Assembly: GCA_019322375.1 (NCBI GenBank)
Contig: JAHWIP010000011.1
Span: 1-45,757 of the forward strand
Length of the DNA: 45,757 bases
From: Candidatus Woesearchaeota archaeon
Lineage (GTDB): Archaea > Nanobdellota > Nanobdellia > Woesearchaeales > SM23-78
Reading direction: 5' to 3'
Shown piece by piece: positions 24,668-31,417 of the stretch. The translations under genes were made by a program, and so were the position numbers. Position 1 is the stretch's first letter, and each line of letters begins with the position of its first letter. The notes under the pieces were generated by a model that saw only the letters and a list, made by a program, of their open reading frames with translations, ran no database searches and had not been told where the DNA came from.

Positions 24668-24739
24668 AGCGCGGGGTGAGACTCGAACTCACGATACAAG
24701 GGTTGCAGCCTTGTGCCTTAGCCGCTTGGCGACCCGCGC
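24668..24739 (-). tRNA. tRNA-Cys (anticodon GCA)
   Basis: The minus strand folds as a cloverleaf. The acceptor stem is GCGCGGG with CCCGCGC. The D stem is GCC with GGC. The anticodon stem is CAAGG with CCTTG around loop CTGCAAC (anticodon GCA at 24704-24706), and the T arm is GTGAG-TTCGAGT-CTCAC. The discriminator base is U, as expected for tRNA-Cys. No CCA is encoded. It is directly upstream of trmI and probably on the same transcript. Confidence 0.93.
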
Positions 24740-24762
24740 AGTAGTCTAATGGAGAGAATTAG

Positions 24763-24775
24763 GCTTAATAAAGGT
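24763..24775 (-). promoter_or_regulatory. TATA-like promoter of tRNA-Cys
   Basis: ACCTTTATTAAGC on the minus strand lies about 29 nt upstream of the first base of tRNA-Cys, inside the end of the PIN toxin gene. The distance suits a TATA box. Confidence 0.4.
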
Positions 24776-25175
24776 TACGAAAAAATTGTGCAATAGTCGT
24801 AATTTTTGTTCCTAAATACTTCTTTAGTTTTAATAAGTGTTCATCTCCTGAAATAATGTATTCAGCACCAGAAAGAACTGCTGTTTCTAGTAAAAAATTA
24901 TCCTTGGAATCCTCTTTTATCACTTTTAGTTTATCAGGGACTTCTATTACTTGTGCGATTTCAAATAAAAGAGAGATAAATCTTATCTTCTGCTCTTCTG
25001 AGAACTTGAATTTGGTGTAGTTCATTACTCTGTGTAATTCCTCTATTTGTTTTTGCGAGGTTATAAGTTCAAATTCCTTGTTTAATATTCTTTTGAATAA
25101 CTCCCTCGGTTTGCCTTTCCACCCTAATGCTGATATCATAATATTGGTATCTGCCACTATTTTTTTCTTGCCCAT
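24765..25175 (-). CDS. PIN-domain toxin (COG1569-like)
   Basis: A 136-residue PIN-domain ribonuclease, likely the toxin of a toxin-antitoxin pair. The acidic active-site residues fall in VADTNIMISAL (Asp 9), the conserved QIEELHRVM (Glu), EDSKDNFLLETA (Asp) and ISGDEHLL (Asp). The length and the W-K-G-x-P-R-E motif match the family of putative PIN toxins partnered with AbrB antitoxins. Its start overlaps the antitoxin gene by 19 nt. The target RNA is unknown. Confidence 0.88.
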   Translation of the reverse strand: MGKKKIVADTNIMISALGWKGKPRELFKRILNKEFELITSQKQIEELHRVMNYTKFKFSEEQKIRFISLLFEIAQVIEVPDKLKVIKEDSKDNFLLETAVLSGAEYIISGDEHLLKLKKYLGTKITTIAQFFRNLY

Positions 25176-25417
25176 TTAACTGCCTCAGAAACATCTTTTG
25201 CTGTAATTTTTTGTTTTTTGAATTGCTTTTCTATTTCTGTAGATAGGTTTTTAAATTCTGTTTTTATATTTGGGATGTTTATTCTTCTAAATATCACTCC
25301 CTCTTTTATCGGGAAAGGTATAAACCTATCCCCTGCTTTTAGACCTTCCATATTCCTTATGTCCTGGGGGACTACTAATTGTCCTTTGGAACTCATCTTT
25401 ACGATTTCAGTTGTCAT
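25157..25417 (-). CDS. AbrB/SpoVT-type antitoxin
   Basis: An 86-residue protein. Residues 1-45 form an AbrB swapped-hairpin domain (IVKMSSKGQLVVPQDIRNMEGLKAGDRFIPF), and the C-terminal part is helical and basic (EKQFKKQKITAKDVSEAVKWARKK), expected to cover the PIN toxin. It is encoded upstream of, and overlapping, the toxin gene, as in standard pairs. GAGGT precedes the ATG. It probably represses its own promoter, where four 8-bp tandem repeats are seen. Confidence 0.88.
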   Translation of the reverse strand: MTTEIVKMSSKGQLVVPQDIRNMEGLKAGDRFIPFPIKEGVIFRRINIPNIKTEFKNLSTEIEKQFKKQKITAKDVSEAVKWARKK

Positions 25418-25440
25418 TTTTATTACCTCACATATTTATA

Positions 25441-25472
25441 GTTCAACTGTTTAACTGTTCAACTATTTAAAT
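25441..25472. repeat. Four tandem 8-bp repeats, candidate operator of the toxin-antitoxin pair
   Basis: Units GTTCAACT, GTTTAACT, GTTCAACT and ATTTAAAT follow each other without gaps. The first and third are identical and the fourth is degenerate and TATA-like. They lie 24-55 nt upstream of the antitoxin ATG, overlapping its likely promoter, so binding there would block transcription. Confidence 0.6.
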
Positions 25473-25595
25473 TTTTTGTTTGTGAGGATAAAAAAGAAAA
25501 ATAACAAGCACTTAAAAACCTCGCGTCAAGATGTCCAGTGCAAAGTGAAAATATCACGAAAAAACATAAAAAAGAGCGTGATATCCAAATATGAA

Positions 25596-26297
25596 ATGAA
25601 TGCGCAAACAGTAAAAAAAGCTCTGCAAACCCTTGCAAACCCTAACCAAGCAAAGCTATTGCAAAGATTCTTTAAGACAGGCCCTGGAGAGTATGGTGAA
25701 GGAGATGTGTTTCTTGGTATTAAGGTTCCTGTGCAAAGAAAAGTTGCTAATAAGTTCAAGGATTTAAGTTTAAAAGAGGTTCAAGTTTTGCTTAACAGCA
25801 GGATTCATGAGCACAGAATGGTAGCTTTGTTCATTCTTATTGATAAATACAAAAAAGCAGATAGTAAAGTTAAAAAACAAATCTTTGATTTGTACTTAAA
25901 AAACACCAAGAACATAAATAATTGGGACTTGATTGATTTATCAGCTCCAAGCATTGTAGGCAATTACTTGCTTGATAAGAAAAAGGATATATTATACAAA
26001 TTAGCGCACTCAAAGAGCTTATGGGAGAAAAGAATATCTATTTTAGCAACTTTTGAATTTATTGCCAACAAGGAAACAAAGGATACACTAGCAATTGCTG
26101 AAATATTATTGCATGACAAACATGATTTAATCCATAAAGGTGTTGGCTGGATGCTAAGAGAAGTAGGAAAACGAGTAAGCCAAGCAGAAGAAGAAAAGTT
26201 TTTGAAAAAACATTACAAAGTTATGCCAAGGACAATGCTAAGGTATGCTATTGAAAGGTTTGATGAAAAGAAAAAGAAGTTTTATATGAAAAAATAA
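25596..26297 (+). CDS. AlkD-like DNA alkylation repair protein
   Basis: A 233-residue HEAT-like repeat DNA glycosylase homologue that would remove alkylated bases. Supporting blocks are LLQRFFKTGPGEYGEGDVFLGIKVPVQRKVA near the N-terminus, the conserved NNWDLIDLSAPSIVGNYL (active-site Trp-Asp region), SLWEKRISILATFEFI and the C-terminal GWMLREVGKR and MLRYAIERF. The frame is open 40 codons further upstream to a TTG at 25476 with a very basic sequence. I prefer the ATG at 25596 because family members begin just before LLQRFFK, and the likely promoter overlaps the TTG. The exact start is uncertain. Confidence 0.8.
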   Translation: MNAQTVKKALQTLANPNQAKLLQRFFKTGPGEYGEGDVFLGIKVPVQRKVANKFKDLSLKEVQVLLNSRIHEHRMVALFILIDKYKKADSKVKKQIFDLYLKNTKNINNWDLIDLSAPSIVGNYLLDKKKDILYKLAHSKSLWEKRISILATFEFIANKETKDTLAIAEILLHDKHDLIHKGVGWMLREVGKRVSQAEEEKFLKKHYKVMPRTMLRYAIERFDEKKKKFYMKK

Positions 26298-26299
26298 AA

Positions 26300-26389
26300 C
26301 GGACCCGGAGGGATTCGAACCCCCGACCCTCAGCTTAGAAGGCTGATGCCCTTTCTAGCCATTAGGTATCCAGACTAGGCTACGGGTCC
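26300..26389 (-). tRNA. tRNA-Arg (anticodon TCT) with a 15-nt insertion in the D arm, probably an intron
   Basis: On the minus strand the acceptor stem is GGACCCG with CGGGTCC. The D stem is GCCT with GGGC, and the anticodon stem is TCAGC with GCTGA around CTTCTAA (anticodon TCT). The T arm is GGGGG-TTCGAAT-CCCTC, and the discriminator is G. The D loop is interrupted after AGTCTGGATA by CCTAATGGCTAGAAA (26352-26366). Removing these 15 nt gives a normal 75-nt arginine tRNA, so the insertion is best read as an intron at the D-loop/D-stem border. No CCA is encoded. Confidence 0.9.
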
Positions 26390-26413
26390 AATAAGAGAAT
26401 AAGTATGTTATTT

Positions 26414-26427
26414 TGTTTATAAAGGTT
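26414..26427 (-). promoter_or_regulatory. TATA promoter of tRNA-Arg
   Basis: The minus-strand sequence AACCTTTATAAACA contains a TTTATAAA box (26416-26423) with a BRE-like purine stretch before it, centred about 31 nt upstream of the tRNA 5' end. Confidence 0.5.
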
Positions 26428-26434
26428 TTTGCTA

Positions 26435-27190
26435 TTAAGAAAGTCTTTTTGAAGAAGCCCATAATATTTGAAAATATCTTCTAAAGCTGTGTGCTACTGC
26501 TTTGCTTTCTATCATTATAGCCATTGGGTCTTCCTGTAATAGTATGAATATTATTACTTTGTCAGCATATATATCTGTGCTTGTTGGCATTTCAAATTCT
26601 TTGGGTAAAAACCGGAATTCTGTGTGCGGAAGTTTTTTTCTTTTTTCAAAAAGAGCCTTGTATTTTTCATTTAGGAGATGTTTAAGCATAATTACTTTTT
26701 TAGCCCGAATCTTTTGCTTTTTTGTAAAATATATTTCCCATGGTTTTGGTTGCTCTGTTAAGCCCATGCTCAGCCATTCCTCTCCTTTTTTCAGGGTTTT
26801 TATTATATCTTCATTAGCTGATTTTATCCCTTCCCAGCCTGTGAATATCTTTGCTTCGCTTTTCTTTGCTCTTTTCTGTTGTAGGATTAGCTCAGGAATT
26901 ATCTTTTGGATTTCTGTTTTTTCCTTTGTAATTTCCTTTTCTTTTTCTTCTAGATAATCCATTATTCTCTCTGGATTGGCAGCCTCAAAGTATCTGACTC
27001 TATTCTTCATAACATAGGATACAAGTCCTTTTTTTATCAAGCGGTCTAGCACTTCATATGTTTTTGAGCCTGAAATCCCTGATTTTTTAATTACAGCCCC
27101 TGTGCTTGTTGAACCTAGTTCTATTAGAGCCAGGTACACTTTTATTTCTCCATTTGTTAATCCTATTCTTTGTAATGCTTGCTTTATCAT
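26435..27190 (-). CDS. TrmB-family transcriptional regulator
   Basis: A 251-residue regulator. Residues 1-70 are a winged helix-turn-helix (LQRIGLTNGEIKVYLALIELGSTSTGAVIKKSGISGSKTYEVLDRLIKKGLVSYV) typical of archaeal TrmB proteins. A coiled coil follows (EEKEKEITKEKTEIQKIIPE), then an effector-binding or dimer domain (SEAKIFTGWEGIKSANEDII and onward). TrmB proteins usually sense sugars or other nutrients and control transporters. It is divergent from the binding lipoprotein at 27293-28417, a likely target. No ribosome site precedes the ATG, so the mRNA may be leaderless. Confidence 0.88.
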   Translation of the reverse strand: MIKQALQRIGLTNGEIKVYLALIELGSTSTGAVIKKSGISGSKTYEVLDRLIKKGLVSYVMKNRVRYFEAANPERIMDYLEEKEKEITKEKTEIQKIIPELILQQKRAKKSEAKIFTGWEGIKSANEDIIKTLKKGEEWLSMGLTEQPKPWEIYFTKKQKIRAKKVIMLKHLLNEKYKALFEKRKKLPHTEFRFLPKEFEMPTSTDIYADKVIIFILLQEDPMAIMIESKAVAHSFRRYFQILWASSKRLS

Positions 27191-27225
27191 ATCAGTTAGA
27201 AGAATGCTTTTATTCTTAAATTTTT

Positions 27226-27245
27226 CTATATTTTAACGTATATAG
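27226..27245. promoter_or_regulatory. Inverted repeat between the TrmB and receptor genes
   Basis: CTATAT (27226-27231) and ATATAG (27240-27245) form a perfect 6-bp inverted repeat with an 8-nt spacer. It sits between the two divergent core promoters, upstream of both TATA-like boxes. This fits a TrmB binding site, though the arms are A/T-rich and could occur by chance. Confidence 0.4.
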
Positions 27246-27292
27246 GGGGGAATAATATTTTTATCTAAGAGGGTGTTGCCTTTTGCAATAAA

Positions 27293-28417
27293 ATGAAAAA
27301 CAAGATAATACTAAAACTTTGCATATTAGCATTAATCCTGTTCTCAGGATGCTCAACCAGCCCAACAGGACAAATAATTCAGGAGGATGCTATAAAGATA
27401 GGGTTTGTAGGCCCATTAACAGGCCCAGCAACTGAGATTGGAATAGTAGAGAAAAACGTAGTGGAAATTGCTGTTAATGAAATCAATTCTAAAGGAGGAA
27501 TAAAAGGAGAAATAATTAAAGTGATATATGAAGATGGAAAATGTACAGGAAAAGAAGCAGCTATTGCAGCCCAAAAATTAATCAATATTGATAAAGTTAA
27601 GATAATTTTATCAGTGTGCTCTTCAGAAACCCTTGCAATTGCTCCTTTGGCAGAAGAGAACCATGTTCTTCTGATAACTTCTTATGCAATGAATCCTTTA
27701 ATCTCAGGCGCAGGAGACTATGTTTTTAGAACTGGATACTCAGATAAGATTACTGCAAAAATAATAGCAGAAACAATCTTTGAGGATTCAAAAACTTTAG
27801 GGATAATATATGAACAAACAGACTATGCAACAGCCTTAAAGGACTATGTAAGCAAAGAATTTACAAGAGCAGGAGGGGTTGTTTATTCAGAAAGTTTTCC
27901 TCAAAATGATAAAGATGTAAGAACACAACTGCTTAAGATTCTAAACAAAAATCCAGAAGCAATTTTTGTAAACCCAGACACAACAAAAACCGGGCTTATG
28001 ATATTAAAGGAATTAAATGAATTAGGATATCAAGGAAAGGTTTATGGAAACTTCTTTGGAAGCAGTCCAACAGTAATAGATGCTCCTGAAGCAGAGGGAA
28101 TGATTTTTTTTGGAGACCCGGATATAAAGGAAAATCCAGTTAAAGCTCACCTTATGTCTGAATATATAAAACATTACAGAGAAGAACCATCATTTGAATA
28201 TCCTGCTTTATCCAGATATGATAATGTTTACATATTAAAACAAGCTATTGAGGAAGTTGGTTATAATCCTGATAAAATAAAAAACTATCTTTATCAAATG
28301 GAAAGCTATACAGGAGCCCTGGGAACCTACAGGTTTGATGAAAATGGAGATGCTGTAGGAATAAAGCCATGTGCAAAACAGATAAAGCAAGGAAGAATAA
28401 TTCCTTATAGACCTTGA
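27293..28417 (+). CDS. Branched-chain amino acid-type substrate-binding lipoprotein, copy 8 (separate locus)
   Basis: A 374-residue Peripla_BP_6 receptor on the opposite strand, 8 kb away from the main run. The lipobox is LFSGC, then STSPTGQIIQED. The domain starts IGFVGPLTGPATEIG, with the cysteine pair YEDGKC and LSVCSSET, and ends GTYRFDENGDAVGIKPC. It resembles copy 5 (14999-16153). There is no permease or ATPase gene beside it, so it must use a transporter encoded elsewhere, plausibly the LivHMGF set at 1-4198. A TrmB gene is divergent, suggesting separate nutrient control. The short leader has no clear ribosome site. Confidence 0.94.
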   Translation: MKNKIILKLCILALILFSGCSTSPTGQIIQEDAIKIGFVGPLTGPATEIGIVEKNVVEIAVNEINSKGGIKGEIIKVIYEDGKCTGKEAAIAAQKLINIDKVKIILSVCSSETLAIAPLAEENHVLLITSYAMNPLISGAGDYVFRTGYSDKITAKIIAETIFEDSKTLGIIYEQTDYATALKDYVSKEFTRAGGVVYSESFPQNDKDVRTQLLKILNKNPEAIFVNPDTTKTGLMILKELNELGYQGKVYGNFFGSSPTVIDAPEAEGMIFFGDPDIKENPVKAHLMSEYIKHYREEPSFEYPALSRYDNVYILKQAIEEVGYNPDKIKNYLYQMESYTGALGTYRFDENGDAVGIKPCAKQIKQGRIIPYRP

Positions 28418-28435
28418 TAAACTTTTTTGCTAAAA

Positions 28436-28527
28436 AGATAATTCGTCTTGGCCCTTAAATTTGGCCACGACGCATTTCAAACTTGTTTGAAATGTTCAAA
28501 AACATAGTTTTTGTTAACGAATTATCT
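28436..28527. repeat. Cloverleaf-like inverted-repeat element, 92 bp
   Basis: The ends AGATAATTCGT (28436-28446) and ACGAATTATCT (28517-28527) are a perfect 11-bp inverted repeat. Inside are three hairpins: TGGCC/GGCCA (28449-28467), CATTTCAAAC/GTTTGAAATG with a 2-nt loop (28473-28494), and CAAAAAC/GTTTTTG with loop ATA (28497-28513). The whole folds as a four-way junction. It lies between two convergent genes, so it may be a bidirectional terminator, a small structured RNA or a non-autonomous mobile element. It is not a tRNA: there is no T-arm or anticodon-arm consensus. Confidence 0.65.
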
Positions 28528-28529
28528 CT

Positions 28530-29948
28530 TCACAACCTCAACTTATTTGCCATTATCACGAGAACAAAGTATATGGGGGCTGCTAAGAGTAAGAGAACAA
28601 AGGCTAGTATCTTGAATAATAATACTAATCCATAGGCTTGGGCTATCCATGAGCCTATTGGTATCAGGATTATGAATGGTATTATCACTGCCAGGCTTAA
28701 GGCTGCAAAGTACAGCTTTCTCAGGTTCTCTGTTAATAGTTTCCTGACAAGCAAGCCCTGGCTCACCCCTAGTATGGCTGCTCCCAGGATTGAGAGGGCA
28801 TTGGCTATGCTTATGCTCATAAAGTAAGGGTTATAAGCAGATACCAGGGGCATCATTGATAATAACAATGTTCCAAACACAAGCGTTGGTGCTAAGCCTA
28901 CTTTTCTGTTAAGGTATTTTGAAAAAGCAGGCCCTAGAAAGGACACAATGATTGCAAAGGTGAATATCACTGCTATGTTCATAAAGCCTCCAAAAGCCAT
29001 GAATTTGAATTTATTATAGATATAGATTCCATAGTAGGAATTGCCAAGTATCTGGATAAGCCCTGTTATTGAGCTTGCAAAGAGCAAAGTCAATAAGTAC
29101 TTGTTTTTAAGAAAGGTTTTTGTCTGTATTCTTATCCTGTAATAATATCCTTTTATCAGTCCTTTAATCTTCCCTGTCTCAACCTGTTTTTCTTTTACAT
29201 AGTGCAGTACATAGCCTGAGAGTATGAAAGCTATTGCTGTTATCTCAAAGGCTATTAAGTAGCCGTACACTGGCAGAAGCTTGCCAAACAAATTAATCTT
29301 AACAGTATTAATTATTGGGAACTTGTCAAACAGCCAGCCTGAAACCAAAAACGATGCTCCTGTTATCAGCACTCCATAATGAGATATTCTTAGCAGGAAC
29401 TTGCTCATCTTTTCTTTTTTCAGGGTTTTTTCCACGAGGCGGTTGTACAAGTCACCATAAGTCACAACTCCTATGCTGCCAATAAGAAGAGCAGCTGAGA
29501 ACAAGAACAATGATTTAATAACTATTGCAAATGCTATGAACAAAAAGCTTATGCCAAACAAGATGCCTGCTTTGCTAAGGAACTTTCTGCTAATATCTTT
29601 GAGCTTTGAGTATTCCTGGATGAAAGAAGATATTATTAATGAGAGTATTGCTTTCAAGCCATTAACAATCCCTATTAGGAAAAAACCAGCTCCTGTCAGG
29701 TAGAACAAGATGTTAATGAACTGGGTGGGTGCAAATCCATAGCCCACTCTGTCAAGCACTTCCTTGATTGTGAGCAGCCTGATATTCTTCTTATCATCCC
29801 TGCCAGTCTCAGCCCCTTTGACCTTCTGGATAACCTCAATAACCTCTTCCTCCATGAAGCCCTGGCTAACCAGGTCAGCTCTTATCTCATAAACTGATTT
29901 ATTCTCTTTAAGAGCCTGCTTAACCTTTTCTAAGACTTCCCTGCTCAT
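28530..29948 (-). CDS. Multi-pass membrane protein, MFS-transporter-like, with N-terminal helical domain
   Basis: A 472-residue protein. Residues 1-45 (VLEKVKQALKENKSVYEIRADLVSQGFMEEEVIEVIQKVK) form a small charged three-helix region resembling UBA-like domains. From about residue 70 there are roughly twelve transmembrane helices in two groups of six, separated by a basic cytoplasmic loop (HYVKEKQVETGKIKGLIKGYYYRIRIQTKTFLKNK). The layout is that of a major facilitator superfamily carrier, but no substrate signature is visible. A TATA box shortly upstream suggests a leaderless transcript. It is convergent with the receptor gene. Confidence 0.7.
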   Translation of the reverse strand: MSREVLEKVKQALKENKSVYEIRADLVSQGFMEEEVIEVIQKVKGAETGRDDKKNIRLLTIKEVLDRVGYGFAPTQFINILFYLTGAGFFLIGIVNGLKAILSLIISSFIQEYSKLKDISRKFLSKAGILFGISFLFIAFAIVIKSLFLFSAALLIGSIGVVTYGDLYNRLVEKTLKKEKMSKFLLRISHYGVLITGASFLVSGWLFDKFPIINTVKINLFGKLLPVYGYLIAFEITAIAFILSGYVLHYVKEKQVETGKIKGLIKGYYYRIRIQTKTFLKNKYLLTLLFASSITGLIQILGNSYYGIYIYNKFKFMAFGGFMNIAVIFTFAIIVSFLGPAFSKYLNRKVGLAPTLVFGTLLLSMMPLVSAYNPYFMSISIANALSILGAAILGVSQGLLVRKLLTENLRKLYFAALSLAVIIPFIILIPIGSWIAQAYGLVLLFKILAFVLLLLAAPIYFVLVIMANKLRL

Positions 29949-30014
29949 AACAAAAATATTTGATATATATGTTTATAAATTTATTGGCTGGGGTTAGGTA
30001 TGTTAAAAAAATCA

Positions 30015-30030
30015 AAAACTATATATAAGC
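30015..30030 (+). promoter_or_regulatory. TATA promoter of the beta-propeller gene
   Basis: AAAACTATATATAAGC gives a strong TATA box about 28-35 nt before the ATG at 30052. No ribosome site follows, so the mRNA is probably leaderless. Confidence 0.5.
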
Positions 30031-30051
30031 TAAGTGTATATTCTTTACTTA

Positions 30052-31317
30052 ATGAGCAAAATCACTTTTGGTTTTAAAAAGCTCGGAAAAAAGAGGGTTG
30101 GTCGTCTTGATTGCAAATGGGACTTTGATGCGCAGAGTTCTATTGCTAGTCCTCCTTTTGTGGCTGATATTGATGGTGACGGCAAAAAAGAAATAATTTT
30201 TGGCACAAAAAACGGCAAGTTGTTTGTGCTTGACTCTGATTCTGGTGTTAAGTGGTTCTATGATTCTGCTGAAAAAGTGGATGAAGTAGAATTAATGTTC
30301 CTTGATGTTGATAATGTTAGCAGCATAGAAGCCCCTCCTAATGTTGCTGACCTTAATGGTGATGGCAAGCATGAAGTTGTTTTTGGAACAGAGCTGGGCA
30401 TGGTGTATGTGCTTGATGACAAGGGCAAGCTGCTCTGGAAGTACAGGGCCAAAGGCCCTGTGAGAGGCCAGGTCCTGCTCTATGACTTGTATGAGGATGA
30501 TGATGTCAAGGTAATCTTTGGATGCGAGGATAACAGGCTTTATGTGCTTAACAGCAAAGGCAAAGAAGTGTGGCATTTTGATGCTGGCAGCCCTATTCAG
30601 AGCACTCCTGGCATTTTGCACAAAGATAATCCTATGATAGTTTTTGGCACTAATGACGGCAGTGTTTTGTGTGTTAATAAAAAAGGAGACCTAGTCTGGA
30701 AGTTTAAGACTAAGGATAAAGTGTTTGCCCAGCCTGCTATTGGCAAATTATTTAATGATGACCGTATTTTTGTGGTTATTGGCAGCACTGACCATTATCT
30801 TTATGTGCTTGATGATGCTGGTGAGTTGTTCTGGAAGTACAGGACACAAGGAGCTGTTCTTGCAAAGGCCTGCCTTGCAGATATTAATAATGATAAAAAA
30901 CTAGAAGTTGTTTTTGGCAGCTGTGACAATAGTGTGTATGCCCTTGCTCCTAATGGTGACAAGCTCTGGAGTTATGAAACTGATTTCTGGATAGCTTCTG
31001 AGCCCATAGTAGAAGATATTGATGGGGACGGCAAAAAAGAGATTATTGTTGGCAGCTATGACCATAATGTGTATGTGCTTGACTCAGAGGGCAGCTATGT
31101 GCTTGACTATGTTCCTGGGCTGAGCGGGGTTGTGCACCAGGCAGGGCATTACAGTGATATTATCACTAACGAGCCAGGCAAGGTTGCTGGTAAAAAGATT
31201 TGGCAGTTCAAAACAGAGGGCATAATTGTTGGCTGTGCTTATATCCCTGACAATAAGAGTATTATTGTTAATACTAAACCTGGCAAGGTTAATGAGATTG
31301 TGCATAAGAAGGATTAA
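30052..31317 (+). CDS. PQQ/FG-GAP-type beta-propeller repeat protein without signal peptide
   Basis: A 421-residue protein with seven to eight similar units, each roughly: A-D-[IL]-[DN]-G-D-G-K-K-E-[IV]-[IV]-F-G-[ST], then [LV]-Y-V-L-[DN] and G-x-x-x-W-x-[FY]. This is the pattern of PQQ-like and FG-GAP beta-propellers, with calcium-type DxDGDG loops in some blades (30163-30204 and 31014-31034). Such repeats are usually on secreted proteins, but the N-terminus MSKITFGFKKLGKKRVGRL has no signal peptide, so it may act inside the cell. It could bind proteins or ligands; no enzyme site is seen. The ATG at 30052 is preferred over an upstream GTG because of promoter spacing. Confidence 0.85.
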   Translation: MSKITFGFKKLGKKRVGRLDCKWDFDAQSSIASPPFVADIDGDGKKEIIFGTKNGKLFVLDSDSGVKWFYDSAEKVDEVELMFLDVDNVSSIEAPPNVADLNGDGKHEVVFGTELGMVYVLDDKGKLLWKYRAKGPVRGQVLLYDLYEDDDVKVIFGCEDNRLYVLNSKGKEVWHFDAGSPIQSTPGILHKDNPMIVFGTNDGSVLCVNKKGDLVWKFKTKDKVFAQPAIGKLFNDDRIFVVIGSTDHYLYVLDDAGELFWKYRTQGAVLAKACLADINNDKKLEVVFGSCDNSVYALAPNGDKLWSYETDFWIASEPIVEDIDGDGKKEIIVGSYDHNVYVLDSEGSYVLDYVPGLSGVVHQAGHYSDIITNEPGKVAGKKIWQFKTEGIIVGCAYIPDNKSIIVNTKPGKVNEIVHKKD

Positions 31318-31417
31318 GGGGGCTGAGGCAACTTCCCTAGAGAAAAAGCTTTAAAAACAAAAATTAATATAAAGGAAAATATACATACAAAGAAGAAAAA
31401 GGTAAAAAAGAGGTATT

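Noticed and set aside
24657..24692. Upstream in-frame ATG of trmI giving 12 extra residues
   Set aside because: It would place the start inside the mature tRNA-Cys sequence.
25476..25595. Basic 40-residue N-terminal extension of the AlkD-like protein
   Set aside because: It needs a TTG start that overlaps the likely promoter, and the family normally begins near the ATG at 25596. It is kept as a possible alternative only.
28436..28527. The cloverleaf element as a tRNA or tRNA pseudogene
   Set aside because: The stems have no T-loop TTCGAnT, no anticodon-arm pattern and a 2-nt loop in the central hairpin.
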